Of a DNA stretch of 64,000 nt, positions 34,141 through 45,739 are shown one piece after another. The stretch is taken from positions 79,770-143,769 of the forward strand of contig JBBHKE010001515.1 of assembly GCA_037447655.1 (NCBI GenBank). Direction: 5' to 3'. A program made the translations under genes and the position numbers. The notes beneath the pieces are model-generated. The model saw nothing but the letters and a program-made list of their open reading frames with translations. It made no database searches and was not told the origin of the DNA. Position 1 is the stretch's first letter. The number at the start of each line of letters is the position of its first letter. Origin of the DNA: Zygnema cylindricum (lineage: Eukaryota > Streptophyta > Zygnematophyceae > Zygnematales > Zygnemataceae).

Positions 34141-35279
34141 TTGTTTTTCTCGCTCTTTTTATAAAAAGCGCGAGAATAAAAATCTTATTTTTTAACGTTA
34201 AACATGATTTATGTCCATTTTTTTTATATATATCTATTGCTTACAATTTAAATAACAAAAGTGTTTGACAATAGTGTCGAAAGCTGATTTTATATGACGA
34301 CCAACGTTATTAAGCAAGGGAAAATCTGAACGATTATTTTTTTGGAGAAGTAAAATTTTGTTAGACAAGTTAAATGTGGTCAACGGATTGATCTTCAAAT
34401 CCTAACACGATGTTACCAAATTCATGGTACGATGTACTTTGATTCGCTCGCTCCCAACCAAAATGACATTTTCGCTTTTCATTTCTCAAAATATTGCTTT
34501 GTTCAATTGAATTTGGTATTAACACTAACCCAACAGACAACTTCATAACATTTGATTTGGAAAAAATTGGGACCTTTAACTCTTATTTCGAGAACTTTTT
34601 ACGTGATTGCGCTCGGTGATCTTTATAAGTTATAAAACCTGGTAGCCCCTTCCCAATTCTCACGAAACTATCTATCGCCGAGATATAATTGTCGCCTTTC
34701 AACGCTCTTAAGCGTCGGCCATCCTCCGAGAGAGTATGGTGGTGAACGGTGGTCGCGTGTCGAAAGACTTACCTCCGCGCCACCTAGTACACATCAATGA
34801 TGTTTGTCATTCGACACTATGGACTTGTTTTAGGTTTTCGGTCGACGACCTAGTTAGTTGTTATGAGTTTTTTTATCTCGTGGTCTTAAGTGCTTTTATA
34901 GTTTAGCTTTTATATTTCTATTTTTTTTATTGCTTTCATTGTCTTGCTCTTAGAGTTGCTTAGCTTTTGTATTGTTTGTTAGATCTTTTGGGTTTTCCAT
35001 TTGTAGCCTTAAATGGTAATCAACAATTTTCCATTTCTATCACTTTTTGTACTTTGACGATTTAGCTATCGCATTTTTGTTAATAAAATTTTTTATCTTC
35101 TTCTCTCGACCATAGATCCACATGCACAAAAACTTTAAATTATCGTACGATCGTACAATATTAAATCTCGTGCTCTACGAACTAAAGGTAAAGTGACATC
35201 ATAGGGCAACAATGACGTCGGATAATTTTGAATTGTTATAAATTGGTTGAGCATCTCTTTTTGCAACTATAGTTTACTA
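34141..35279. other. No recognised feature
   Basis: Unassigned AT-rich sequence. No open frame of note. Confidence 0.4.
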
Positions 35280-35886
35280 CACCGTATATCAATATAAGGG
35301 TTTATAATGTGTTCATCACTTAAAGCCATAGTTGTTCAAATCACGCGATTTTTTCATTTTTTCGATTTTACGTATTATTTGTGACTTTGAAAAAATCAAA
35401 ACACTGATGTAATTTCTGTCGTTATCTGAACATAAATTCTAAAGCGTATGGTATTTTACGATAATGTATTGTTTTAACAAAAAGGTATGGAATTTGAAAA
35501 AAATATACATTGCACGTATTAGTACTTTTTGTCCGGTAAACTAAACAAAAGTTTTACGGGAATTGTACGGAATTGTACCGAAAATGTTGGGATTATTACG
35601 AAAAAAGACGGAAATTGTACCAAAAATGTACAAATTGCGGTATATGTAAAATTTAAATATTTTACATGTACGGAATAGTACGGATTCACATGCATTAATG
35701 ATATTTTTTTAAAGCATCCTTCCAATTTCTACGTAGTATTCGCGCGTTTGAATGGAGACCACCGATGGGAAGGCGGGAATCTTGGATTTTAATCGTAACC
35801 TTGAGATCAACAATCCGACGAACGTGTACGTAGAAAATATATTTTAAGTGGCATAAAAAATTCAACACTAATAGCGACAAGCAGTG
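35280..35886. mobile_element. Mariner-like MITE relative (607 bp)
   Basis: The ends CACCGTATATCAATATAAG and CACTAATAGCGACAAGCAGTG are diverged but flanked by TA. The outer parts (CACTTAAAG near the left; TATATTTTAAGTGGCA near the right) match the 217-219-bp subfamily. About 390 bp of extra sequence sits in the middle, possibly another insertion. Confidence 0.65.
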
Positions 35887-36027
35887 TAGCATCCGAACTT
35901 TAAACTTTAGGGATGACTCATTTACAAGGATCAAGAGTCATGATTGTACAGAAAAGTGGACTTTACAAGAATTGTTCAAGCAAGTTCGAATTGCTCGAAT
36001 TTTACTATACTGAAGTAAATTTGTTGA

Positions 36028-37444
36028 AAAGAGAGTGAGGAGTGATAATGGGGGGGGGATACACATCTAATGAGTTTGAGGATTTTTTGAAAGAGGAAGG
36101 GGTTCAACAAAAAAAGATTATTCCAAAACACCCAGAACAAAATGGTGTAGCCGAGAGACTAAATCGGACATTAAGTGATTGTGCCCCTAGCATGTTGTCG
36201 AATAAAAAGACAAGGAAAGGCTTTTGGGCAGAAGCTATGAATTGTGCTAACTATCTCAAAATTAGAGTCCTTACCTCGACATTAAAAGGACAAACACCTT
36301 ATGAAAGATGGACCGGGAGAAAACCTTATGTTTCACACTTAAAGGTGTTCGAAAGTCAAGTGTTTAGGGTAAAACACATGAAAATCTGATTGGAAGTTAG
36401 ATGCAAAGGGAAAATTGGGATACCAACTTGGGTATGATGAAAATGTAAAGGGGTATAGAGTTTATGATCTTGGAAGAGAAAACATCATTCTAGTAAAACA
36501 CTCGGTAGTCACGGATGAAGAAATTTCCATAGATCCCTTTATACACTAAACCGGTTAGAATTAGAATTGAATCCGAAAATGAGTTAGATTTAGATTCTTC
36601 TAACCGAAATCCGGTTCAGCCTTACCTTGCAGAGGAAGAGAAAAATCTGACCCAGAGTGACCCTCTCTTGGAGTCACAACTTTCGGTTCAAACCAAGGAA
36701 GAAAACGAAGAAAGACCGAAAATGGGTGATGAACGTCCGGTGATGGACACCACGGATAGGGGAGAAGATAAAGTCATCCGGAGAAATCCGAGATTACTTT
36801 CCATTCCGGCATCAGATTTTGAAGGAGGAAGGGGAAGCAGCAAGAGAATTCAAGAGAGACAAGTGAACAACAAGGTAACTAAGCAGTCACATTTAAGCGA
36901 ACCCAAAAGCTATTTGGAAGCAATTAATAGTCCGAAACGTAGTAGATGGATGACAACCATTAATGATGAGATGGCTTCCACTATGGAAGCAAACACGTGG
37001 GAGCTGGTGGATTGTTCTTCGGACAAGAAGCCAATAGGATGCAAGTGCGTGTTTAAGTTGAAACTCAATCAGGTTATTTCTTTCGAGCGATACAAAGCCA
37101 GATTAGTGGCAAAGGGGTTCACACAGAAGAAGGGAATCGATAAAGAGGAGACCTTCGCTTCGGTTGTTAGATTTCCCTCCGTTCGGATTCTACTTAGTCT
37201 AGCGAGAGCGAAAGAAATTGAAGTGCACTAGATGGCCATCAAAACCGCTTCTTACACAAAGAATTAGAAGAAGAGATCTTCATAAGACAACCGGTGGATT
37301 TGTGGAGAAAAGAGAAGAAAGTAAAGTGTGCAAATTGCTAAAGTCTTTTTATAGACTAAACAATCTCCAAGCCAATGGAACAAGAAGTTGGACAAGTTTT
37401 AACTAGTTTATAAGGATGAAGAAGGTATAATTTTCATTCCCATC
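36028..37444 (+). pseudogene. pol: Older copia element, integrase end and RT start
   Basis: This starts abruptly inside integrase at the SDNGG motif (read as DNGGGYTSNEFEDF), continues with HPEQNGVAERLNRTL (catalytic Glu present), the KVFESQVF block, a linker, then RT ([45 protein letters not shown]). Frameshifts and stops occur at about 36388 and 37229. At 37444 it is cut within RT by the insertion of another copia element. The sequence resumes at 43889. Confidence 0.85.
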
Positions 37445-38495
37445 TGTAGAAATTAATGGTCTTTTAAAGTATTTTCTAGGTCTGAATAGAAATAAGAAAG
37501 AAGCCGAGGCAGTCTACCTCTAACTTCTCTCTCCAACTCTCAAACTTGTCGCAGTCACTGAGAGATTGGAGAGGAAGCTACAGCCATGGCTACCTAGGCT
37601 ATCTTGAGGTTTACGGGAAATATATATTAGGGGTTTATTTAGTAAAAATATATGTGCCGGCCACAGGAATTGAACCTGTCACCTGCCGAACGGCAAGTTG
37701 CCGGTAGTCGGTAACCTTAGCCGTTAAGTCTTAAAGTAGTGTTAAGTACTATATGGTTTGATAATTAATTAAACATTAATACGTAGGATAAATCATATAA
37801 CTGAAATTGTTTACGGGATACATAGAACCGGTAGTGTAAAAGTAAGGATTACAGTACGGATAAGAAATCAATACCGCGCAATGATTAATTAAGCGAAACA
37901 AATAACGCGCACGTATTTATTACGGCTACGATTAAATGTGAATTTAATCGGACGGCCGAAATTAAACGCCGAGATCGCGGAAGAGAATTTCGGTGATTTT
38001 TGGTAATCGCCACATCGAATGACACGTGGCGAAAATACATTGGATCGTGGTATCTCCGGAGATTACGGCACCGAATCCGGATATGACATGTGTCGACATT
38101 AAGGCCTTGTCGTACATTATGCGTACATAAAGTACATCGGCAACTGTACTTTTGTGTAAGGAACTATAATCTGATTGGCTCTGTACATCAGTAGATAGAG
38201 TCTGTGAGAGAGATAGGACTTAGAAAAAATAGGAGATAGGATCCTCTCTCCCAAAGAGCTTTTGTACAAAAGGTCAACTTTGACCCTCCATAACTTACTG
38301 CTCAGGGGAGTAGATTCAGAGATTCTTTTTGCTGTCGACTCAAGGGAGTCTTGCCTTTACAGGGGTGAAGGTGGTCAGAGTTATTGTCTGCCAAGGTGGC
38401 AGTTGTTTTTGGTGAAACACAAAGGGGTCAAAGTTATCCTAGAGGCTTCTTGGAAGCTGTCCACTCTGAGGACTTATGGAGGTCTCAGAGTTTCA
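37445..38495 (+). repeat. 5' LTR (1051 bp)
   Basis: This starts TGTAGAAATTAATGG and ends GAGTTTCA. It is very similar to 42840-43888. The gag ATG lies at 38476-38478, 18 bp before the LTR end. Confidence 0.93.
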
Positions 38496-39420
38496 AGTTA
38501 TGGGCCCACCCTCTAGGGTACCAATCTTTAATGGAACTGGCTTCATATACTGGGAAAGTATGATGAAAGGAGCTCTATGCGAAAAAGGTTTTGCGGGATA
38601 GTTAGTGGAAGGTTGGGGCGTCCATCAAGTCTTGGAATCCCTCCAGGGTTTGGAGGAAGCAGATTCACCAGGAAAGAGGATCCACCTTCAACGGAGGAAA
38701 CAAAGGAAGGAGAGGTGGTGGACAAAGGAAAGGAGAAAGAGACGACCACATTAATAGCAACTCGTTCGGCATTCATGTCACCTATTCCAAGGAACGAGGA
38801 GAATGATATTGAAACTTGGGAATTCAACAATATGGCGGCAAAACCCTTCATCCTACGCCATCTCACTCAAGGACTTGCATGTCCTCATTTGCAGGTAGAA
38901 AGGGCATCCGATCTTTGGATGGCTCTCATAGAGATGTTATTGAAGTGGTACGATTCAGCAACAACAGTTGGCTGATCAGAAAGTTAAGGAGTATGTATAC
39001 AAAGGGGGGAAGATGTTGGATTTTTGCAATGAGCATGCTACACTCTTCATGGAGCTAGAGAGTGCGGGAAAAGATTTTAGTTAAAAAGAAAAGGTTAATT
39101 GTTTACTAATGAAGTTACTCGAAGAGTTTGAGAACATAGTCAACCGTGTGCAGGACTTGCCGGACTCAAGATGGATATGGAACTCAGCGGTAGGGATGAT
39201 TCTCGTTCGGGAGAATACGATTGAGATCCGAAGGGGAGGAAAGAGTGGCCAAGCCTTGGCAAATGTGACCGATCGGAGGAACAAGGATTCCTCGAAACTG
39301 GTTGGAATCTATGGGAGGTGGGAGCAAAAAAATCAGACCGACGAGTTCGGACCAAAAGGCTCCCAAAGGCTAATGTCATTTTTGTAAGAAACCTGGGCAC
39401 TATATGGCAGAGTGCACTAA
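38476..39420 (+). pseudogene. gag: copia Gag (frameshifted)
   Basis: The ATG in the LTR opens MEVSEFQVMGPPSRVPIFNG, followed by the copia Gag start block FIYWESMMKGALCEK. A stop follows at about 38602, and the rest (FNNMAAKPFILRHLTQGL; WMALIEM; KVNCLLMKL; MILVRENTIEIRRG) continues in shifted frames. A CCHC knuckle (CHFCKKPGHYMAEC) lies at 39374-39415. At least three frame changes break the gene. Confidence 0.85.
38498..38510 (+). promoter_or_regulatory. Primer-binding site, initiator tRNA-Met half type
   Basis: TTATGGGCCCACC starts two bases after the LTR end. It is a 13-of-13 match to the complement of the anticodon arm of plant initiator tRNA-Met (GGTGGGCCCATAA). Reading through, it encodes part of Val-Met-Gly-Pro-Pro in gag. 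Confidence 0.88.
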
Positions 39421-40190
39421 ACTAACCGAGCTTCGGTTAAAGGAGGGGCGGACCGGTGGTACCCCGAGAGGAAAGAAAAAGGCCTTTGTGACACAGGTAC
39501 ATGAGGCGGAATCCGAGGGCGAGGACGATGAGCTCCTTTCAGATGAGGAGTTGGAGGCGAAAAACGAGGTCAAAATTCCACGAAGGCAGAAATGTGCCAA
39601 CGGTGGATTGAAAGGTGAAGCAGGCTGGATTCTAGATTCAGGCGCCTCCATGCACATGTGTAAGGATAGGCACCTGTTCACTAAGATAAAAAGGATTCCC
39701 ACCGTAGAGATAGAGTACGAGGATGGGAGGATAGTCACCACTACTCTTGTAGGATCGGTAGATTTGAAAGTGTTAGTAGAAGGAAAGACATCTATAGTAA
39801 CATTCTCCGATGTATTGTTTATTCCGGAGCTGAACAAAAACCTCATCTCTACCTCTGTATTAGATGATAAAGGTTTTTTTACTAGGACTAGGGAAGGAGT
39901 CTTTTCTGCTAGTTTCGAGGAGGATGTCTATTTCATTGCTGAGAAAGGTAGCCATGGGATGTTTAGGCTGATTTTAAGTAATGAAACGAAGAAACTTTAT
40001 TATGCTGACCTTCATGATATTATGATGTGGCATAAGAGGCTTGGGCATGTGAATTTAGATAAATTAAGAGAGACGAAAAAGACGGGAGTGGTGGAAGGGA
40101 TTTAGTTCAGTAAGAGTGATAATATAACTGATTGTAGTGGATGTGCTTAAGGTAAATCACACAGATTACCCTTTCCAAAAACAACCACCT
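39404..40190 (+). pseudogene. pol: copia protease and pre-integrase region
   Basis: An open frame (39404-40105, 233 codons) holds an acidic linker, protease with intact DSGA (ILDSGASMHMCKD, about 39629-39664), SDVLFIPELNKNLIS and the HHCC region (MWHKRLGHVNL). It ends in TAG at 40105 where sister copies have Gln (GIQFG). The CSGC...GKSHRLPFP part follows after this stop and another. Confidence 0.88.
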
Positions 40191-40880
40191 ATAAGGGAGA
40201 AAAAATACTAGATCTAGTACACACAGATATTTGGGGACCGGCTAAAGTGCCCTCACCGGGGGGGAAGAGATTTATGATGACTATAACTGATGATTGCTCT
40301 CGGTATTCCCTGGTGTATTTTTTGAAAAATAAGTCAGAAGCTCAGGATTGCTTTAGACAATATAAAGCATGGAGTGAAAAACTCCATGAAACTCCAATCA
40401 AGAGAGTAAGGAGTGACAATGGTGGGGAGTATACTTCGAACCAGTTTAAGGATATTTTGAGGGAAGATGGAGTCCAACACCAAAAGACAGTTCCAGAAAA
40501 CTCGAAAAAAAACGGGGTAGCTGAAAGGTTAAATAGAACACTAAGTGATAGTGCTACAAGTATGTTGTCAGATAAAAAGATAGGAAAAAGGTTTTGGGCA
40601 TAAGCAATCAACTGTGCTAATTACCTCAAAAATAAAGTTCTTACTTCAGCTATAAAAGATCAAACACCTTATGAGAGATGGACAGGCCGGAAACCCGATA
40701 TATCTCTCTTAAAGGTTTTCGGCAGTCAAGTATTCATTTTAGATACAGATCGGTCTAATTGGAAGCTAGATCCTGAAGGAAAACCGGGATACTTATTAGG
40801 ATATGATGAGGATGTTAAAGGATATAGAGTTTACGATCTAAAAAGGGAAGATATAATCTTAGTAAAGTATCTAGTAGTTA
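40190..40880 (+). pseudogene. pol: copia integrase core
   Basis: The DDE residues are present: HTDIWGPAKVPSPGG (about 40217), RSDNGGEYTSNQF (about 40410-40448) and NGVAERLNRTL (about 40512-40544). The FWAEA block carries a TAA stop (about 40601). The GRKPDISLLKVFGSQVF and GYDEDVKGYRVYDL blocks follow without a stop. Confidence 0.88.
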
Positions 40881-41300
40881 TGGATGAAGGAAAGTCAGTG
40901 GATCCCTTCAAGTATACAAAGTCAGTAAAAATCAGATTTGAGTCAGAAAATTCCGATGACTTTGAGCTTCTTAACTATCCAGGTTTTAGAGAAGATGACA
41001 TTCTTGCAGGTACAAATCAGACCGAAAAGGACTCGGCTGTGGAAACTCCAGTGACAACTCTACCCGAAGCGGAAGACGTGGTGGAAATTGATACGAAATC
41101 AAGGGATAGGGGAGAAGCAGAGTGTGTTCGAAAGAATCCACGAGAACTATCTATTCCGGCCTTAAATTTTGAGGGAGGAAGGAGAAGTAGCAAAATACTG
41201 CAAGTTAAACAGGTTAATAACAAGGTAACTAAAGTATCTCATCAAGATGAACCTCAAACTTATGGAGAGGCGATGACTTGTCTAAAAAGAAACTAGTGGA
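40880..41300 (+). pseudogene. copia integrase-RT linker
   Basis: An open frame of 138 codons, acidic, with VRKNPRELSIPAL and the basic [20 protein letters not shown] block. This part is also found, diverged, in the two neighbouring elements (36668 and 51300). Confidence 0.7.
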
Positions 41301-42000
41301 AGACAACCATTAATGATGAGATGGCCTCAATTATGGCAGCCGATACTTGGGAGCTGGTGGATTGTCCACCTAACCGAAAAAACCAATCGGTTGTAAGTGG
41401 GTTTTCAAATTAAAACTGAACCCAGATAACACAATCGAGCGCTACAAGGCCCGACTAGTGGCGAAGGGATTTACACAAAAGGAGGGAATTGACTACGAGG
41501 AAACCTTTGCCCCGGTGGTCAGATTTCCCTTCGTTCGCATACTTCTCAGCCTGGCAGCAGTGGAAGACATGGAAGTGCACCAGATGGACATCAAAACAGC
41601 CTTTTTGCATGGAGAATTGGAAGAGGAGATCTTCATGCGAAACCAGAAGGGTTTGTGGAGGAAGGAGAGGAGAGTAAGGTATGCCGGCTGATTAAATCTC
41701 TTTATGGTTTGAAACAGACGCCTGGACAGTGGAATAAGAAGCTTGATGAGTTTCTTACCGGTCTGGGATATATCCGGATCAGCTCAGATCACTCAATCTA
41801 TGGTTTCGAAAATGAGGAAGGTTTTATATTTATTGCAATTTATGTTGATGATTTGCTTGTTTTAAGTAAAATCAATAAAAAAAATTAATGAACTGAAAAC
41901 GGATATTAAGGGGAGATTTGAAATGAAGGATATGGGGGAAGCAAAATATATTTTGGGAATTCAAGTAGAGAGAGACCGAAAAAGAAAAATAATAAGATTG
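41300..42000 (+). pseudogene. pol: copia reverse transcriptase
   Basis: RT blocks appear in order: [99 protein letters not shown] and the intact catalytic YVDD (41841-41852). Frameshifts at about 41380 and 41665 and a stop at about 41887 inactivate it. Confidence 0.9.
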
Positions 42001-42780
42001 ACTCAAAAGGAAGCAATAGGGAACATGCTTGAAAAATTTCAAATGGATAAAGCTAATAGTTGTACAACTTCAATGGAGGTGAACAAGGGAAGTGAGGGGA
42101 GTGAGGAAGGAGTCATAGTATGTGACGAGGAATTATCTCCTGAAGAACAGAAGTTTATGCAGACTATTTCTTACAGGCAAGTAGTGGGAAGTCTAATATA
42201 TTTTATGAATTGTTCCCGGCCGGATTTAGCTGCAGCTGTAGGAGTGCTGAGTAGAAGTCTAAATGCTGCTCTCAGTGCTGTAGAGGGATTGGGAGGCAGC
42301 TAAGAGAGTCCTTAGATACTTGATAGGAACTAGGGATCTATGGTTGCATTTGGGTGGGGAGAATACTGACATCACTACTTGGAGTGATGCTCCGATGAGG
42401 AGATGCACTTCTGGATATGTATTATATGTGGGTGATGGGGCTTGCTGTTGGAGTAGCAAACAGCAAAAGGTTATTGCTCAGTCCACCATGGAGGGTGACT
42501 ATATGGCCTCTTGCTCTGCTGTAAAAGAATTGATGTGGGTCAAGTCTTTGCTTGGTGAGCTTGGTCACCTTAAGAGTGGTGTGTAGAAAATATTTTGTGA
42601 TAATCAGGCAGCAATCGCTATTTCAACCAATCCTAAACATCATTTTAAAGCCAAACACATGGACATCAAACTCAGCTTTGTTAAAGAGAATGTAGAAAAC
42701 AAAATAATCACTTTGGAGTATCGACCACATAGTGAGATGGTAGCAGATATGATGACCAAATCTGTGCCTTCCCCTTAGCT
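41923..42780 (+). pseudogene. pol: copia RT C-terminus and RNase H
   Basis: This has MKDMGEAKYILGIQVERD, RQVVGSLIYFMNCSRPDLAA, then RNase H with TTWSDA, WSSKQQKVIAQSTMEGDYMA, FCDNQAAIAI, HFKAKHMDIKLSF and ADMMTK. A frameshift at about 42280 and stops (about 42584 and 42776) break it. Part of the DWAG block after TTWSDA is deleted relative to the copy at 47703-54122. Confidence 0.88.
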
Positions 42781-42825
42781 CATTTTCTGCAGGGAGAAGT
42801 GTTGTCTGAAATTAAAGATTAACTA

Positions 42826-42839
42826 GAAAATAAGGGGAG
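42826..42839 (+). promoter_or_regulatory. Polypurine tract
   Basis: GAAAATAAGGGGAG lies directly before the TG of the 3' LTR. The same tract precedes the 3' LTR at 53082. Confidence 0.75.
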
Positions 42840-43888
42840 TGAAGAAATTAATGGTCTTTTAAGTTTTTTCTAGGTCTGAATAGAAATAAGAAAGAAGCCG
42901 AGGCAGTCTACCTCTAACTTCTCACTCCAACTCTCAAACTTCTCGCTATCACTAGGAGATTGGAGAGGAAGCTAGAGCCATGGCTACCTAGGCTATCTTG
43001 AGGTTTACGGGAAATATATATTAGGGGTTTATTTAGTAAAAATATATGTGCCGGCCACAGGAATTGAACCTGGCACCTGCCGGACGGCAAGTTGCCGGTA
43101 GTCGGTAACCTTAGCCGTTAAGTCTTGAAGTAGTGTTAAGTACTATATGGTTTGATAATTAATTAAACATTAATACGTAGGATAAATCATTTAACTGAAA
43201 TTGTTTACGGGATACATAGAACCGGTAGTGTAAAAGTACGGATTACAGTACGGATAAGAAATCAATACCGCGCATTGATTTCTTAAGCGAAACAAATACC
43301 GCGCATGTATTTATTACGGCTACGATTAAATGTGAATTTAATCGGACGGCCGGAATTAGCGTCGAGATCGCGGAAAACGTTTTCGGCGGTTTATGGTTAT
43401 CGCCACATCGGATGACACGTGGCAAAAATACATTGGATCGTGGTATCTCCGGAGATTACGGCACCGAATCCGGATATGACATGTGTCGACATAAAGGCCT
43501 TGTCGTACATTATCCGTACATAAAGTACATCAGTAGTTGTACTTTTGTGTACGGAACTGTAATCTGATTGGCTCCGTACATCAGTAGATAGAGTTTGTGA
43601 GAGAGATAGGACTTAGAAAAATTAGGAGATAGGATCCTCTCTCCCAGAGAGCTTTTGTACAAAAGGTCAACTTTGACCCTCCATAACTTCCTGCCCAGGG
43701 GAGCAAATTCAGAGATTCTTTTTGCTATCGACTCAAGGGAGTCTTGCCTTTACAAGGGTGAAGGTGGTGAGAGTTATTGTCTGCCAGGGTGGCAGTTGTT
43801 TTTGGTGAAACACAAAGGGGTCAGAGTTATCCTAGAGGCTTCTTGGAAGCTGTCCACTCTGAGGACTTATGGATGTCTCAGAATTTCA
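42840..43888 (+). repeat. 3' LTR (1049 bp)
   Basis: This starts TGAAGAAATTAATGG and ends GAATTTCA. It is similar to 37445-38495 with scattered substitutions. Confidence 0.92.
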
Positions 43889-44815
43889 CAATCTATGTTG
43901 ATGATTTGTTGTTTTGAATAAATCAATGGAGAGAATAATTGGATTGAAAAAGGATCTAAGGAGTAGATTTGAAATAAAGGACTTCAGAGAGGCAAAAGAC
44001 ATTTTGGGATTCCAGTTGGAGAGGGATAGAGAGAAAACAATAAGGCTAACTCAAAAGGAAACAATAAGAAATATGCTTGAAAAGTTTCAAACGGATAAAG
44101 GAAATACTTGTATGACTCCAATGGATTTAAAGAAGGGAAATGAGGGGAGCTCAAAAGAGTGAGTCTTGATCTTGGACATTGAGTAAGGATGTGAAGAAAC
44201 AAAGTTTATGCAAACTATTCCGTACAAACAGGTTGTCGGTAGTTTGATCTATTTTATGATTTGTTTTCGTCTTGATATAGCAGCAATTGTGGGGATATTA
44301 AGTAGGAGTCTGAATGATTTTAGGAAGAAAGATTGGGAAGCGGCCAAAAGGGACATGGGATATTTGGTAGGAACAAGAGATTTGTGGTTGCAATTGGGAT
44401 TGTATGTTGGGAATGGTGCTTGTTGTTAGAGCAGCAAGGAACAAAAGGTGATTGCTCAGTCCACCGTGGAGGTTGAGTATATGGCATCTCGTTCGGCTGT
44501 GAAAGAATTGATGTGGGTGAAATCATTGCTTTAAGAACTTGCGTATATGAAAAATAGAGTGCAAAAAAAATTTTGTGATAATCAAGTTGCAATTGCAATT
44601 GCAGCAAACCCAAATCATCACTTTAAAGCAATGCATATGGATATTCGACTGAGCTTTGTTAGAAAAAAGGTTGAGAATTAAAAAATATATTTGGAATATA
44701 GACCAGATGGGGAGATGGTAGCAAACATGATGACTAAACCGGTTCCTTCTCCCAAGTTGGTATTTTGTAGGGAGGTGTAGACAGAAGCAAAAGAAAGATT
44801 AGAAAATAATAGGAG
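43889..44815 (+). pseudogene. pol: Older copia element, RT end and RNase H
   Basis: This resumes the RT interrupted at 37444 exactly at the catalytic motif (YVDDLL), then FEIKDFREAKDILGFQLERD, YKQVVGSLIYFMICF, and RNase H with SSKEQKVIAQSTVEVEYMAS, FCDNQVAIAI and ANMMTKPVPSPKL. There are several stops. About 70 bp covering the TTWSDA region is missing. A purine tract (about 44803-44815, ATAATAGGAG) precedes the next LTR. Confidence 0.87.
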
Positions 44816-45739
44816 TGTTCAAAAAGGTATTTTCTTTTTTCTGTCTTTTGTTAGTTTATCTATGAAGGTTCTTTATTTCTCACACTTGTCGTAGTCACTA
44901 AAGACTCAAATAGAGCCATGGCTGCCTTAAGCAGTCACAAAGACAGACAAACTAAGGGAGCAGGAAGCATAGATCTTTGCATAATTGAAGCGCCAAGAAT
45001 AGATTTGGATCATAGGCCCCACAAAATGAAACCATGTTCGTAGACGTACGCTTTATCCATTAGGTCTTAATAATACGTTAGATGTACATGGTATGTTTTC
45101 TATGTGAAAATGGTACCAATCTTCATACTCCATTTCCTGAATTACTTAACGAAACGACGTTGAATTTAGACAGACGCGATTAAGTTTTGATTCCCAATCG
45201 GACAGCTTAGAGAGGAGCCGAAGCACTGGAGTGGCCATTCGGCGATTTGTGAGCCAAAAGCCGCAGATGACATGTGGCAAGCCATAATTGAACGACGGAT
45301 ATTATGGGGGGAGTAACTACCGCTAAAAAGCTTACACGTGTCAGCGGAACAGCCATGCCGTACAATGGCCGTACAAGAAGTACATCGGTACTTGTACCTT
45401 CTTGTACCTAATAATCCTTTGATTGGCTAAATAAACTATTAGTAGGTTTACAGACGGAGCTTATGACTTAGAAAACTTTACGTAGCCGCCTCTCTCCCAG
45501 AGTGCATCTGTATTTATAGGCCATCTTTGGCTCGCATTAACTTAATGCTTAATTGAGAAATTTCACTGATTCTTTTTGCTGCAGACTCAGGGGAGACCAA
45601 GCTACACAGAGGTGAGGTCGTCAGAGTTTTTGCGTGCCAGGGTGGCACTTATATTGCTAAATTCAAAAGTGCAAATATTATCCTAAAGGCTTCATATAAG
45701 CTGGACATTCTGTGGACCAATGGAGGTCACAGAATTATA
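44816..45739 (+). repeat. LTR of the older copia element (924 bp)
   Basis: This starts TGTTCAAAAAGG after a purine tract and ends GAATTATA, where the usual CA has become TA. Its 3' third resembles the LTRs at 37445 and 47703 and the reverse solo LTRs at 19274 and 21555. RNase H lies on its left and a primer site with gag on its right, so it joins the 3' end of one internal region to the 5' start of another. The gag ATG is at 45720-45722, followed by a TAG stop. Confidence 0.85.

Larger units (their letters stand above)
37445..43888 (+). mobile_element. Nearly complete copia element inserted in RT of an older one (6444 bp)
   Basis: Two LTRs of 1051 and 1049 bp flank one internal region with primer site, gag, protease, integrase, RT, RNase H and purine tract. 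Flanking 5-bp repeats CCATC (37440-37444) and CAATC (43889-43893) differ by one base and fit a copia target duplication. The host sequence on both sides is RT, interrupted just before its YVDD motif. The coding region has about ten stops or frameshifts, so it is inactive. Confidence 0.93.

Noticed and set aside
33737-34268. Open frames in the pyrimidine-rich block
   Set aside because: Composition alone produces these frames. The translations are Ser/Phe/Leu-rich low complexity.
38262-38516. Recurrent frames of 84-97 codons starting MYKRSTLTLHN at 38262, 43655 and 53889
   Set aside because: Each is read from the same LTR region and the frame runs into different sequence at the LTR end. The repetition comes from the LTR copies, though a small LTR-encoded peptide cannot be wholly excluded.
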